32,188 nt of DNA, taken from NCBI GenBank assembly GCA_023434205.1, contig JAEYTB010000014.1:1-32188 (forward strand), given 5' to 3'. How positions within the stretch are numbered: position 1 is the stretch's first letter; the number at the start of each line of letters is the position of its first letter. Below, piece after piece: positions 16,538 through 23,869 of this stretch. The notes under the pieces were generated by a model. It was not told the origin of the DNA. It worked only from the letters and a program-made list of their open reading frames with translations, and did no database searches. The position numbers and the translations under genes are program-made. This DNA comes from Planctomycetota bacterium (GTDB taxonomy: Bacteria > Planctomycetota > Phycisphaerae > Phycisphaerales > UBA1924).

Positions 16538-17074
16538 TCAACCTTTGCCATCCGTCGGGCCCGTGCCCAAGGGAGGGCCACCGCGGAGGCGCGGGGTAGC
16601 CGAGGCTTGCCCGTGGTCCAGCCCCAGCAGCACGATCCCCGCGACGATCAGCACGACCGCTCCGATCTTCTTGAGCGTGAGCGGCTCGCCCAGCCACCAC
16701 CATCCCAAAAGGACCGCCGTGGCCGGCGCGACCCCGAACGCGATCGGCCGGAGGAGGGAAATATCCCCGCCCTGGGACCCAAGGCCAAGGTAAAAGAAAA
16801 ACACGCCCGCGAACCCCGCGAGCAGCCCCGAGCCCACGATCAGGTACGCCCATGTCCGCCCCGACGCGGCCCGGTGCCAGTCCGCGGGCTCTGACTTCCA
16901 CACCTGCGTCGCAAGCAGGAACGCCAGCATCGTGGGCAGGATGGTCACGCACGCCCGCACGAACGCGGCGGTCATGGGCCCCACCTGCCGCGAGTTCAGT
17001 GCGGCCTTGGTCCCGATTTCGCCCACGCCCCAGCAAAGCCCGGCGAGCACGGCAAAAAGAATGGCCTTGGTCAT
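16538..17074 (-). CDS. EamA/DMT family transporter, half-size
   Basis: This 178-residue membrane protein has five hydrophobic helices, ending with a lone EamA domain (LRPIAFGVAPATAVLLGWWW, then LGEPLTLKKIGAVVLIVAGI). Most DMT transporters have ten helices in two EamA repeats. Single-domain forms of this size work as dimers in other bacteria. The start is the ATG at 17074 (MTKAILFAVLAGLCWG), with no clear ribosome binding site. The frame stays open far upstream, but that part overlaps the pyruvate dehydrogenase gene on the other strand and is not real. The substrate is unknown. Confidence 0.85.
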   Translation of the reverse strand: MTKAILFAVLAGLCWGVGEIGTKAALNSRQVGPMTAAFVRACVTILPTMLAFLLATQVWKSEPADWHRAASGRTWAYLIVGSGLLAGFAGVFFFYLGLGSQGGDISLLRPIAFGVAPATAVLLGWWWLGEPLTLKKIGAVVLIVAGIVLLGLDHGQASATPRLRGGPPLGTGPTDGKG

Positions 17075-17140
17075 GCCCGGCAGGGTACAAGCCCCCGCCC
17101 CCGGCTTCATTCCGGGCCCGCAAGCCGCTAAGCTAGCACC

Positions 17141-18283
17141 ATGGCCCAACGCACCGTCTATTCCGCGAACATCGAGTACCTCCAGATCCTCGACGAGGAG
17201 GGCAGGCTCGACGAGAAGCTGAGCAAGTTCCCCGATGGCAAGCCCGTGCTCGCCGATCAGGAAGTGCTCGAGCTCTACCAGTACATGATCAAGTGCCGCG
17301 CTTTGGACGAGATCGCCTTCAAGCTCCAGCGATCCGGCCGCATGGGCACCTACCCCCAGAACAAGGGGCAGGAGGCCGCGGCGATCGGCTCGGGCTACGC
17401 CGCCCAGCGCGGCGTGGACTGGCTCGTCCCCTGCTACCGCGAGAACGCCGCCTTGTTCATGCACGGCCTGCCCATGCACTACGTCCTCCTCCACTGGATG
17501 GGCGATGAACGCGGCAACCAGATCCCCAAGGGCGTCAACATGACGCCCCTCTCCATCCCCATCGGCACGCAGATGCTGCACGCCACCGGCATCGCGTGGG
17601 CCTTCAAGATGAGGAAAGAGGCCAAGGTCGCCGTCACCTACTTCGGCGACGGGGCGACTTCCGAGGGCGACTTCCACGAGGCGATGAACTTCGCCTCGAC
17701 TTTCCAGGTGCCGTGCGTGTTCTTCTGCCAGAACAACCAGTGGGCGATCTCGGTCCCCCGCGAGCAGCAGATGAACTCGGCCACCGTGGCCCAGAAGGCC
17801 CTCGCGTACGACATGCCCACCACGCAGGTGGACGGGAACGACCTCTTCGCCGTCTACAAGGCGAGCAAGGACGCCGTGGACCGGGCCCGGGCAGGCGGCG
17901 GCCCGAGCTTCATCGAGGCCGTGACCTACCGCCTGGCCGACCACACCACCGCCGACGATGCCCGCCGCTACCGCGACGCCAAGGAGGTCGAGGCCTGGCA
18001 GGGCAAGGACCCCATGATCCGCCTGCGGAAGTACCTTTCGGCCAAGGGCCTCTGGGACGACGCCAAGCAGGCCCAGGCCGAGGAAGAAGCCAAGCCGATG
18101 GTGTCCGAGGTCGTCGCCGCGGCGGAGGGCATCCCCGCCCCCAGCACCGACGACATCTTCGACCACACCTACGCCTCCCTCCCGCCGGAGTTGGAGAAGC
18201 AGAAGCGGACGCTGCGGACCCACAGCCTCGGCCAGGACCCGGAGCAGGCGGGGCTGACCAACTCGTCGGAGTCGGTGCGATGA
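17141..18283 (+). CDS. pdhA: Pyruvate dehydrogenase E1 component, alpha subunit (operon copy)
   Basis: This 380-residue subunit binds thiamine diphosphate with E1 beta. It resembles the Gram-positive and planctomycete type of E1 alpha. Marks are QRSGRMGTYPQNKGQEAA, DWLVPCYRENAALF, IPIGTQMLHATG and the TPP motif from GDGATSEGD (residue 169) to QNN (residue 199). The helix EAVTYRLADHTTADDARRYR contains the usual loop after it. The closely related branched-chain keto-acid dehydrogenase subunits cannot be fully excluded. No Shine-Dalgarno sequence precedes the ATG. TAAGCT seven bases upstream could be a -10 box, giving a leaderless transcript, but this is weak. The stop overlaps the start of the next gene (ATGA). 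It differs clearly from the E1 alpha at 11511. Confidence 0.94.
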   Translation: MAQRTVYSANIEYLQILDEEGRLDEKLSKFPDGKPVLADQEVLELYQYMIKCRALDEIAFKLQRSGRMGTYPQNKGQEAAAIGSGYAAQRGVDWLVPCYRENAALFMHGLPMHYVLLHWMGDERGNQIPKGVNMTPLSIPIGTQMLHATGIAWAFKMRKEAKVAVTYFGDGATSEGDFHEAMNFASTFQVPCVFFCQNNQWAISVPREQQMNSATVAQKALAYDMPTTQVDGNDLFAVYKASKDAVDRARAGGGPSFIEAVTYRLADHTTADDARRYRDAKEVEAWQGKDPMIRLRKYLSAKGLWDDAKQAQAEEEAKPMVSEVVAAAEGIPAPSTDDIFDHTYASLPPELEKQKRTLRTHSLGQDPEQAGLTNSSESVR

Positions 18284-18513
18284 AGCCGGAGATCGCGGCC
18301 TTCCAGAAGGCGCAGCCGTTCGTGCCGTTCGAGATCGAACTCGTCGGCGGCCGCGTCGTTACGGTGCCTCACCCAGAGTTCGTTTACGTTGCACCGGGGA
18401 AGTCCATGTACTTCGTTGTGACCAACACCGACGGCGTCGTCGAAGTGTTCAACTCATTCCTCGTTCTTGCGGTACGTCCATCCAGGAAGACCAAGAGCCG
18501 CAAGGCTGGTTGA
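18280..18513 (+). CDS. Small conserved-type protein encoded between E1 alpha and E1 beta
   Basis: This 77-residue protein is encoded between the two pyruvate dehydrogenase subunit genes. Its ATG overlaps the E1 alpha stop (ATGA), which implies translational coupling. E1 beta begins 22 bases after its stop. The sequence has the pattern AQPFVPFEIELVGGRVVTVP followed by HPEF at residues 31-34 and several beta strands. It resembles a family of about 70-90 residue planctomycete proteins starting with an RPF-x-I-x-L-x-DGR motif and a HPE motif, which have no known function. The C-terminus is basic (RKTKSRKAG). It has no signal peptide or membrane segment. A link to pyruvate metabolism is inferred from position only. 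Confidence 0.8.
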   Translation: MKPEIAAFQKAQPFVPFEIELVGGRVVTVPHPEFVYVAPGKSMYFVVTNTDGVVEVFNSFLVLAVRPSRKTKSRKAG

Positions 18514-18535
18514 CCGTTCCGATCTGAGCACACCC

Positions 18536-19510
18536 ATGGCCAACCTCACCCTCGTCCAAGCCATCAACCTCGCCCTCCAACAGGAGATGGCGAAGGACCC
18601 CCGCGTCGTCTGCCTCGGCGAGGACGTCGGCCTCAACGGCGGCGTCTTCCGCGTGACCGAAGGCCTGCAAAAGCAGTTCGGGCCCGACCGCGTCATCGAT
18701 ACGCCCCTCGCCGAGTCGGGCATCATGGGCACGGCCATCGGCCTCGCCATGGCGGGCATGCGGCCCGTCCCCGAGATCCAGTTCGAGGGCTTCCTCGGGC
18801 CGGCGTACGACCAGCTCTGCAACCACGCCGCCCGCTACCGCACCCGCAGTCGCGGGGCGATCACCATCCCCCTCACCGTCCGCGTGCCGTGGGGCGGCGG
18901 CATCCACGCCCCCGAGCTCCACTCCGACTCGCCCGAGACCATCTACGTCCACCAGGCCGGCCTCAAGGTCGTCTGCCCCTCCACCCCTTACGACGCCAAG
19001 GGCCTGCTCACCGCCGCGATCCGCGACCCCGACCCGGTCGTGTTCTTCGAGCCCAAGCGTGTCTACCGCTCCTTCCGCGAGGAGGTCCCCGAGGACGAGT
19101 ACACCATCGAAATCGGCAAGGCCAAGGTCGTGAGCGAGGGCACGGACATTACGGTGGTCACCTGGGGCTCGATGGTGTTCGAGTGCCTCAGCGCCCTGGA
19201 CAAGCTGCCCGAGGACATGAGCGTCGAGCTGATCGACCTCCGCACGCTCTACCCCATCGACGTGGACACCATCGTCCAGAGCGTGCAGAAGACCGGCCGC
19301 GCCGTCATCGTGCACGAGGCCCCCAAGACCTGCGGCCTGGGAGCCGAGCTCTCGAGCCTGATCCAGGAGCACTGCTTCCTGCACCTCAAGGCCCCGGTGC
19401 AGCGCGTCGCGGGCTTCGACACGATCATGCCCTACTACAAGCTCGAGCTCGACTACCTCCCCGACGCCAAGAAGATCGAGGAAGCCGTCACGCAGTGCCT
19501 GGCCTACTGA
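18536..19510 (+). CDS. pdhB: Pyruvate dehydrogenase E1 component, beta subunit
   Basis: This 324-residue partner of E1 alpha completes the thiamine-diphosphate site and docks on E2. Recognisable segments are LTLVQAINLALQQEMAKD, GEDVGLNGGVFRVTEGLQ, DTPLAESGIMGTAIGLAMAG, PWGGGIHAPELHS, and the C-terminal transketolase domain (TVVTWGSMVFE, VELIDLRTLYPID). The length is standard. The start ATG at 18536 follows the small gene by 22 bases. A longer open frame from 18467 overlaps that gene and is not used. The gene converges with a DNA methyltransferase gene, sharing seven bases at the 3' ends. E2 and E3 genes are not in the window. Confidence 0.95.
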   Translation: MANLTLVQAINLALQQEMAKDPRVVCLGEDVGLNGGVFRVTEGLQKQFGPDRVIDTPLAESGIMGTAIGLAMAGMRPVPEIQFEGFLGPAYDQLCNHAARYRTRSRGAITIPLTVRVPWGGGIHAPELHSDSPETIYVHQAGLKVVCPSTPYDAKGLLTAAIRDPDPVVFFEPKRVYRSFREEVPEDEYTIEIGKAKVVSEGTDITVVTWGSMVFECLSALDKLPEDMSVELIDLRTLYPIDVDTIVQSVQKTGRAVIVHEAPKTCGLGAELSSLIQEHCFLHLKAPVQRVAGFDTIMPYYKLELDYLPDAKKIEEAVTQCLAY

Positions 19511-20631
19511 GCCGCCACCGCCCGCGGCGGGCGCGGGGCCCGGTGCGCTGCGCCGGGTGATTCCTCGCGCAGCAGCGTGTACGCCGCGCCGAGCGCTTCC
19601 AGCCGCGCCCGAGATGTCTCGATCGCGGGCGTGCCGATGTCGCACCCGATCCAGCGGCGGCCGAGCTTCTCCGCCGCGGCGAGCGTCGTGCCCGACCCGC
19701 AGAAGAGGTCGATGACCAGATCGCCGGGCGAGGTAGTCCACTCGATGAGCCGCCGCAGCAGCGACTCGGGCTTCTGGGTGGGGTAGCCGATCTCAAGCTC
19801 CGCCTTGGAGGCGTGACGCAGCGGGCGGACGGCGTCGTCGCTCCAGAGCGTGTCCACGGGCTGGTCCTTGTACCAGCGGCCGTCGTCTCCCTGGCGGAGC
19901 GGGTACTTGATGTACACCTTGCCCGAGGGGCTGTCGTACACGCGGTTCTGGGCGCGCAGCGCCGCGATGCTCGCGTCGGTGTAGTCGCCGCGGGGGGCGG
20001 TCGTAAACCAGACCTTGGCGTGCGCATCCCACTTGGCGCCGCGGGGGCGGCCGGTGCGGGTGAGCTCCACGGGGGTGGAGCGGACCGGGACACGGCCGCG
20101 GAAGGCTGAGCCGAGTGTGCGGGAATAGATCAGGATGGAGTCGGCGGTGCGGCCGAGCTGGCGCGCGGCGGCCTGGTGCCCCACGTTGGGGGCGCGGCGC
20201 CAGACGATCTCATTGCGGAAGCAGTTGGGCCCGAAGGTCTCGTCGAGCAGGAGGCGGAGCCACGCGCTGGCCCGCCAGTCGCAGTGGACGGCGAGGACGC
20301 CGTCGTCCGTGAGGAGCGGCGGGAGGAAGGCGAGGCGGTCCAGCATGAACTGAAGGTAGTGGCCGGGGTCGTCCCAGGTGTCGGAGTAGGCCAAACCCGC
20401 CCGGGGGCCGTGCTCGACATGGTGGTGGGCGTCCATGGCGTAAGGGGGGTCGATATAGAGGAGCGCGGCGGGGCGGGCCAGGGACGCGAGGTAGGGGATC
20501 ACCCGGGCGTTATCGGACTGAATCAGCAGGCTGCCGCCGCCTGGTCGTGGCGTAAGCACCGCCATCGGCGCGGCTTGCGGCACAGCACGCCCCGGCCACG
20601 TGAGTTGGACCCCGGCACGGCGGTCTCGCAT
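19504..20631 (-). CDS. Site-specific DNA methyltransferase, beta class (orphan)
   Basis: This 375-residue amino-methyltransferase acts on adenine or cytosine in DNA. The catalytic motif IV DPPY (residues 61-64) comes before the SAM-binding motif I DLFCGSGTT (about 308-316), the order of the beta class. The start MRDRRAGVQLTWPG fits the usual N-terminus of relatives. An upstream ATG at 20703 would extend it by 24 residues almost to the divergent TetR start. No restriction endonuclease or specificity subunit is nearby, so it is likely a solitary methyltransferase with a regulatory or epigenetic role, or part of a phage-derived set. The recognition site cannot be read from sequence. Confidence 0.88.
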   Translation of the reverse strand: MRDRRAGVQLTWPGRAVPQAAPMAVLTPRPGGGSLLIQSDNARVIPYLASLARPAALLYIDPPYAMDAHHHVEHGPRAGLAYSDTWDDPGHYLQFMLDRLAFLPPLLTDDGVLAVHCDWRASAWLRLLLDETFGPNCFRNEIVWRRAPNVGHQAAARQLGRTADSILIYSRTLGSAFRGRVPVRSTPVELTRTGRPRGAKWDAHAKVWFTTAPRGDYTDASIAALRAQNRVYDSPSGKVYIKYPLRQGDDGRWYKDQPVDTLWSDDAVRPLRHASKAELEIGYPTQKPESLLRRLIEWTTSPGDLVIDLFCGSGTTLAAAEKLGRRWIGCDIGTPAIETSRARLEALGAAYTLLREESPGAAHRAPRPPRAVAAQ

Positions 20632-20711
20632 GGCGTGCAGATTAGCGTGAATCCGGCTCGACGCGGCGCGGCGAAGCAGACGCCGAATGCCCGCTTGAAG
20701 CACGCGCCCGA

Positions 20712-21398
20712 ATGGAACAGGTCACGTCCAGCCCGGAGATTCCGCCGACTTCCGCCGACAGCGGCGCGACGACGAGGGCGCGCCTGCTGGAAGCCGCGGG
20801 AGAGGTGTTCGCGGAGCGGGGGTTCCGCAACGCCACCGTCAGGGATATCTGCGCCCGGGCGGGCGCCAACATCGCGGCGATCAACTACTACTTCCAGGGC
20901 AAGGATTCGCTGTACCTGCACGTGGTGGAGTATGCGCAGCAGCGGACGCAGGAGTCGCGCCCGATCATGGTCGACGCGGCGGCCGAGCCGCGGGAGCAGC
21001 TCCGCCAGTTCCTGGTGTCGTTCGTCGCGCGGGTTTTGGACCCGGCGGGCCCGGCGTGGCACGCCAAGCTGATGCTCCGGGAAATGGTGGAGCCCACGCC
21101 GGCACTGGACCGCGTGGTGACGACGAGCATCCGGCCTACCTTTGAGGCGTTGACGAGCATCATCGCCAGAATCGCGCCGGGCCTGAGCGAGCATGAAGCG
21201 CGGCTGTGCGCCAGCAGCGTGCTGGGGCAGTGCCTGGTCCACCGCCATTGCCAGCCGGTGATGCGGCGGCTCTTCCCCGAGCAGGGGTCCACCGGCGAGG
21301 ACCTGGAGCGTCTTGCCGAGCACGTGTACCGGTTCTCGCTGGCGGGGCTCACCGCCCTGGGCGCAGACGGTCCGGCCCGCGGGGGACGCCCGCGATGA
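20712..21398 (+). CDS. TetR/AcrR family transcriptional regulator (CerR-type C-terminus)
   Basis: This 228-residue repressor has an N-terminal helix-turn-helix of the TetR family at about residues 22-68 (RARLLEAAGEVFAERGFRNA, then TVRDICARAGANIAAINYYF). The NIAAINYYF helix and the WHAKLMLREM segment in the ligand domain match the CerR/YbiH subgroup, whose members often control efflux genes. The stop codon overlaps the start of the ABC ATPase gene (ATGA). The regulator thus heads an operon with the ATPase and the outer-membrane efflux gene, and probably autoregulates it. An operator could lie in the 80 bases between it and the methyltransferase gene, but I see no convincing palindrome. Confidence 0.92.
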   Translation: MEQVTSSPEIPPTSADSGATTRARLLEAAGEVFAERGFRNATVRDICARAGANIAAINYYFQGKDSLYLHVVEYAQQRTQESRPIMVDAAAEPREQLRQFLVSFVARVLDPAGPAWHAKLMLREMVEPTPALDRVVTTSIRPTFEALTSIIARIAPGLSEHEARLCASSVLGQCLVHRHCQPVMRRLFPEQGSTGEDLERLAEHVYRFSLAGLTALGADGPARGGRPR

Positions 21399-22177
21399 GC
21401 AGCGCTCCCGGGGCGACGCTGGACGCGGCGAGCATTGCGGACGGGGACGCGGTCGTTCACTGCCGCGGGGTGACGAAGACCTACGGCGAAGGCTCGGCGG
21501 CGGTGCGTGCGCTGCGGGGCGTGGACCTGGACGTGGGCCGGGGCGAGCTGCTGATGCTGGTGGGCCCCTCGGGGTGCGGCAAGACGACGCTGATCTCCGT
21601 GATCGCGGGGGTGCTCGAGCGCGACGGCGGCGAGTGCCGCGTGCTGGGGACGGACTACGCGGCGATCAGCGCCGGGCTGCGGACGCGTTTCCGCGCGGAA
21701 AACGTGGGGTTCGTGTTCCAGGCGTTCAACCTCATCCCGACGCTGTCGATCGCGGAGAATGTTTCCGTGCCGCTGCTGATCAACGGTCACAAGCGGCGGG
21801 AAGCGCTGGTGACGGCGCGGGCGCTGCTGGCGCAGGTGGGGCTGGGCGACCGCGCGGAGGATGTGCCGGCACGGCTGTCGGGCGGGCAGCAGCAGCGGGT
21901 GGCGATCGCCCGGGCGCTGGTACACCGGCCCAAGCTGCTGGTGTGCGACGAGCCGACCAGCGCGCTGGACCACGCGACGGGGCAGAAAGTGATGGAGCTG
22001 CTGCGGAGCGTGGCGAGCGGGAGCGACCTGTCGCTGGTGGTGGTGACGCACGATCAGCGGATCTTCGAGTTTGCCGACCGCATCGCGGAGATGGACGACG
22101 GGCGGATCGTGCGCGTGACCACGGGGCAGGGGCACAGGGTCGCGGAGCACCAGCTCCCCTCGGCCGGCGGCAAGTGA
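21395..22177 (+). CDS. ABC transporter ATP-binding protein, MacB/LolD/DevA type
   Basis: This 260-residue ATPase drives an export-type ABC system. Walker A is GPSGCGKTT (57-65), the Q-loop Gln is at about 109, and the signature is LSGGQ (161-165). Walker B is LLVCDEP (181-187) and the switch His is in VVTHD (His219). The sequence around them resembles MacB, LolD and DevA ATPases, which pair with FtsX-like permeases. Its ATG overlaps the TetR stop codon. No permease or membrane fusion protein gene follows, and the next gene is an outer-membrane efflux protein. Its permease must be elsewhere or lost. No N-terminal membrane part is present in this protein. Confidence 0.93.
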   Translation: MSSAPGATLDAASIADGDAVVHCRGVTKTYGEGSAAVRALRGVDLDVGRGELLMLVGPSGCGKTTLISVIAGVLERDGGECRVLGTDYAAISAGLRTRFRAENVGFVFQAFNLIPTLSIAENVSVPLLINGHKRREALVTARALLAQVGLGDRAEDVPARLSGGQQQRVAIARALVHRPKLLVCDEPTSALDHATGQKVMELLRSVASGSDLSLVVVTHDQRIFEFADRIAEMDDGRIVRVTTGQGHRVAEHQLPSAGGK

Positions 22178-22250
22178 CGACAGGGCCGCAAAGCCCAACT
22201 ACAGTTCCTGCCACGGGCACACATCAACGGCAGAGCCGTCAGGAGAAGCA

Positions 22251-23768
22251 GTGTTGAAGCACACGCACCGATCCACCAACGCCCTCGCGGCGGTCTCGCT
22301 CATCGCGCTGGCGGGCTGCACCGTCGGCCCCGACTATCAGGCGCCCGAGCGGCAGTTGTCGGCGTCCTACGGGTCGCTGGACCAGGCAGAGGGCTCGCTC
22401 ACCTCGCGGCCCGTGGGCGGGCAGGCGCTCTCGCAGGATGCGCTGGCGACGTGGTGGCGGAACTTCAACGACCCGGTGCTGGACTCCCTGATCGAGCGGG
22501 CGGTGGCGAACAACTTCGACCTGCGGACGGCGGCGGCGCGGGTGCGCGAGGCACGGGCCCTGGTGCGCGGGGCCGAGTCGGGGCGCTTCCCCAGTGTCGG
22601 CGCGGGGGCATCGGCATCTCGCTTCCGCAACAGCGAGCGGACGGTGAACGGCGGATTCGGCGGGGCGGGCGACGACCACAGCCTGTTCGAGGCGGGGCTT
22701 GACGCGGCGTACGAGATCGATGTCTTCGGCGGCGTGCGCCGCTCGGTCGAGGCGTCGGGGGCGGACCTTCAGTCGGCCATCGAGGACCGGCGGGACGTGC
22801 TCATCACCCTCGCGGCGGAGGTCGGCCGCGCGTACATCGACCTGCGCGGGTTCCAGCGGCGGGTGAGCCTGAGCGAGCAGATCGTGCGGGCTTCGCGCGA
22901 AACGGTCGGCCTGACGCGGTCACGGTTCGACGCGGGCCTGGCCGCGGACCTGGAGGTGGCGCAGGCCCAGGCGCTCGCGGCTTCACGCGAGGCGCAGCTG
23001 CCGGTGTACCGGGCAGGGCTGCGGACGGCGGCGCACCGCCTGGGCGTGCTGCTGGGCCAGGAGCCCGCGTCGCTGCTGGGCGAACTGAGCAGCGAGGCGC
23101 AGACGGCGGTGATCCCGGCGCCCCCCGCAGAGGTGCCGGTAGGGCTGCCCTCGGAGCTGCTCCAGCGGCGGCCGGACATCCGGCGGGCGGAGCGGAACCT
23201 CGCGGCGGCGACGGCGCGGATCGGGGTCGCCACGGCGGACCTCTACCCGCGGTTCTCGCTCACCGGGGCGTTCGGGACGCAGGCGGCCCAGGCCGGGGAC
23301 CTGTTCGACTCGCAAAGCCTGTTCTGGACGATCGGGCCGTCGGTGCGGTGGAACCTGTTCACGGGGGGCCTGGTGCGGGCCCAGATCGCCGCGGCGGGGG
23401 CCCGGGAGGAGCAGGCCCTGTACCAGTATGACCAGACGATCCTGCTGTCACTCGAAGAGGTGGAGAACGCCCTGACGGCGTTCACGCAGGAGCAGGCGCG
23501 CCGTGAGGCCCTGGAGAGCGCGGTGGCGGCGAGCCAGCGCGCGGTGGACCTGTCGCTGGACCGGTACCGCAGCGGCGTGGGGGACTTCCTGAACGTGCTC
23601 GTGGTGCAGCGGGAGCTGTACGACGTGCAGGACCAGCTCGTGCAGAGCGAAACGGCGGTGACCCGCGGGCTGATCGGCCTGTACAAGGCGCTGGGCGGCG
23701 GGTGGTCGGTGGAAGAAGGGCGGGAAGCCCCCCCGGCCGAGAACCGGGGAACCGCCGGGGGCACGTGA
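22251..23768 (+). CDS. NodT-family outer-membrane efflux lipoprotein
   Basis: This 505-residue channel of the TolC fold forms the outer-membrane exit of tripartite RND or ABC efflux pumps. The GTG start at 22251 has AGGAG five bases upstream, and a TTG three bases later is an alternative. The signal ends in ALAGC, so Cys23 is lipidated, followed by TVGPDYQAPE, the hallmark start of the NodT subgroup. Two OEP repeats follow. The first includes FDLRTAAARVREARALVRGA and YEIDVFGGVRRSVEA. The second includes RRPDIRRAERNLAAATARIG and the loop-like WNLFTGG. The gene is 73 bases after the ABC ATPase gene and is probably in the same operon. A periplasmic adaptor is missing from the window. Confidence 0.94.
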   Translation: MLKHTHRSTNALAAVSLIALAGCTVGPDYQAPERQLSASYGSLDQAEGSLTSRPVGGQALSQDALATWWRNFNDPVLDSLIERAVANNFDLRTAAARVREARALVRGAESGRFPSVGAGASASRFRNSERTVNGGFGGAGDDHSLFEAGLDAAYEIDVFGGVRRSVEASGADLQSAIEDRRDVLITLAAEVGRAYIDLRGFQRRVSLSEQIVRASRETVGLTRSRFDAGLAADLEVAQAQALAASREAQLPVYRAGLRTAAHRLGVLLGQEPASLLGELSSEAQTAVIPAPPAEVPVGLPSELLQRRPDIRRAERNLAAATARIGVATADLYPRFSLTGAFGTQAAQAGDLFDSQSLFWTIGPSVRWNLFTGGLVRAQIAAAGAREEQALYQYDQTILLSLEEVENALTAFTQEQARREALESAVAASQRAVDLSLDRYRSGVGDFLNVLVVQRELYDVQDQLVQSETAVTRGLIGLYKALGGGWSVEEGREAPPAENRGTAGGT

Positions 23769-23869
23769 CTGAATAGGTGGAGGGGGCGGGGCGGGAGCAA
23801 TGGACCCTCCAGCGCAGAACTGGGGTGCCGCCGCCGGTATGCTTTGAGGTTGAATAGGAGAATGTGGGT

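Noticed and set aside
17075..18223. Upstream extension of the EamA transporter frame
   Set aside because: It is antisense to the E1 alpha gene. The transporter's first membrane helix starts at the ATG at 17074.
20632..20711. Possible TetR operator GATT-N6-AATC
   Set aside because: The arms are only four bases long and such matches are expected by chance.
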